From: Deltaproteobacteria bacterium
Lineage (GTDB): Bacteria; Desulfobacterota; DSM-4660; Desulfatiglandales; B25-G16
Assembly (NCBI GenBank): GCA_003646875.1
Contig: QMLT01000114.1
Span: forward strand, 1 to 6,112
DNA length: 6,112 nucleotides
Reading direction: 5' to 3'
Shown here in pieces: positions 5,799-6,112 of the stretch (positions within the stretch are counted from its first letter, which is position 1; each line of letters begins with the position of its first letter). The notes below the pieces were generated by a model. It searched no databases. It had not been told where the DNA came from and was given only the letters and a program-made list of their open reading frames with translations. The position numbers and the translations under genes are program-made.

Positions 5799-5941
5799 GT
5801 ACAAACTATTCTTGGCCTCAAAGCAAACAATGCAAATGCGAAAGGCCATTATTAACTTAACCTCATGAAACTTTGAAACGACTCAGCTTTGGGGGTCAAG
5901 TGCATTTGCATGGTTATCTTCTATCAGTAAAAGTAGGATCA
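5799..5941. other. Non-coding gap with a 10-bp inverted repeat
   Basis: No gene is supported between the toxin-antitoxin promoter and the transposase remnant. It contains a perfect inverted repeat, ATGCAAATGC (5830-5839) and GCATTTGCAT (5902-5911), separated by 62 bases. It also contains the second copy of the 11-bp word GGTCAAGTGCA (5894-5904). It may include the edge of a mobile element. Confidence 0.4.
5894..5904 (+). repeat. 11-bp direct repeat, copy 2 (IS side of the toxin-antitoxin module)
   Basis: GGTCAAGTGCA, identical to 5054-5064. Unlike copy 1 it has no complementary CACTTGAC partner close upstream, so no equivalent hairpin forms here. Confidence 0.5.
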
Positions 5942-6112
5942 CAGAAAAATGAGAGGCTCAAAGCAAATAGAGACGAAAAACAACTGACTAAATTGAGAAG
6001 GTAGTCAGAGAAAGAATAAAGATAAGAAAGCCTTTTGACTGCTTACTGACTATTCCTGGTATTGGGGATATCCTGACCTTGACTATCATGCTGGAGGTAG
6101 GAAATATCAAGA
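5942..6112 (+). mobile_element. IS110-family transposase remnant, frameshifted and cut by the window edge
   Basis: The frame from about 5992 to the end encodes EKVVRERIKIRKPFDC and then LLTIPGIGDILTLTIMLEVG. This is the start of the IS110/IS116/IS902 transposase C-terminal domain, with its TIPGIG helix-hairpin-helix-like signature. Just upstream, in another frame ending at TAG 6002-6004, DEKQLTKL continues the same family pattern (family members typically read like DExIxxLEKxV). A -1 shift near 5992-5996 therefore joins the two. The N-terminal DEDD catalytic domain, about 150-200 residues, is not found upstream, so the element is truncated as well as frameshifted. IS110 elements lack conventional terminal inverted repeats, so no boundary can be called. 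The 3' part lies outside the window. Confidence 0.75.

Noticed and set aside
1..6112. CRISPR arrays, tRNA or rRNA genes
   Set aside because: No regularly spaced repeats and no cloverleaf or rRNA-like sequence were noticed on either strand.

Overview
The window looks like a piece of a bacterial chromosome of moderate G+C. It has a FabF-type ketoacyl synthase (type II fatty acid synthesis is bacterial), clear Shine-Dalgarno sites and sigma70-like promoters. The genus cannot be read from the sequence. A mesophilic proteobacterial or Desulfobacterota-like host is only a guess from the flavour of the proteins.

Left part (1-3228), metabolic genes on the + strand. The window opens inside the last third of phosphoenolpyruvate synthase (ppsA). 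A FabF-type 3-oxoacyl-ACP synthase follows 3 bases later and is probably co-transcribed. After a 152-base gap with a possible promoter and a strong ribosome binding site comes a branched-chain amino acid aminotransferase (ilvE). All three keep their catalytic residues.

Middle part (3229-4920), the unusual section. A gene for a membrane-anchored protein with a von Willebrand factor A-like (MIDAS) domain is recognisable across 3359-4254. It is interrupted by an in-frame TAA inside the predicted membrane helix and by a -1 frame change at two A-runs, each of which is an in-phase slippery heptamer. Three bases after it lies an intact, short, archaeal/methanogen-type thymidylate synthase-family enzyme with all major catalytic and dUMP-binding residues. 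The vWA-like gene and this enzyme are probably one transcription unit. No functional link between them can be shown from sequence.

Right part (4921-6112), accessory DNA. A FitA/VapB-like ribbon-helix-helix antitoxin and a PIN-domain VapC toxin lie on the - strand, overlap by ATGA, and have a well-formed promoter with operator-like palindromes. An 11-bp direct repeat brackets the module. On the thyA side this repeat is part of a bulged hairpin with some attC-like symmetry. The window ends in a degenerate, frameshifted IS110-family transposase fragment that runs off the edge. The toxin-antitoxin pair, the IS remnant, the repeats and the broken gene together suggest an acquired or decaying region next to housekeeping genes.
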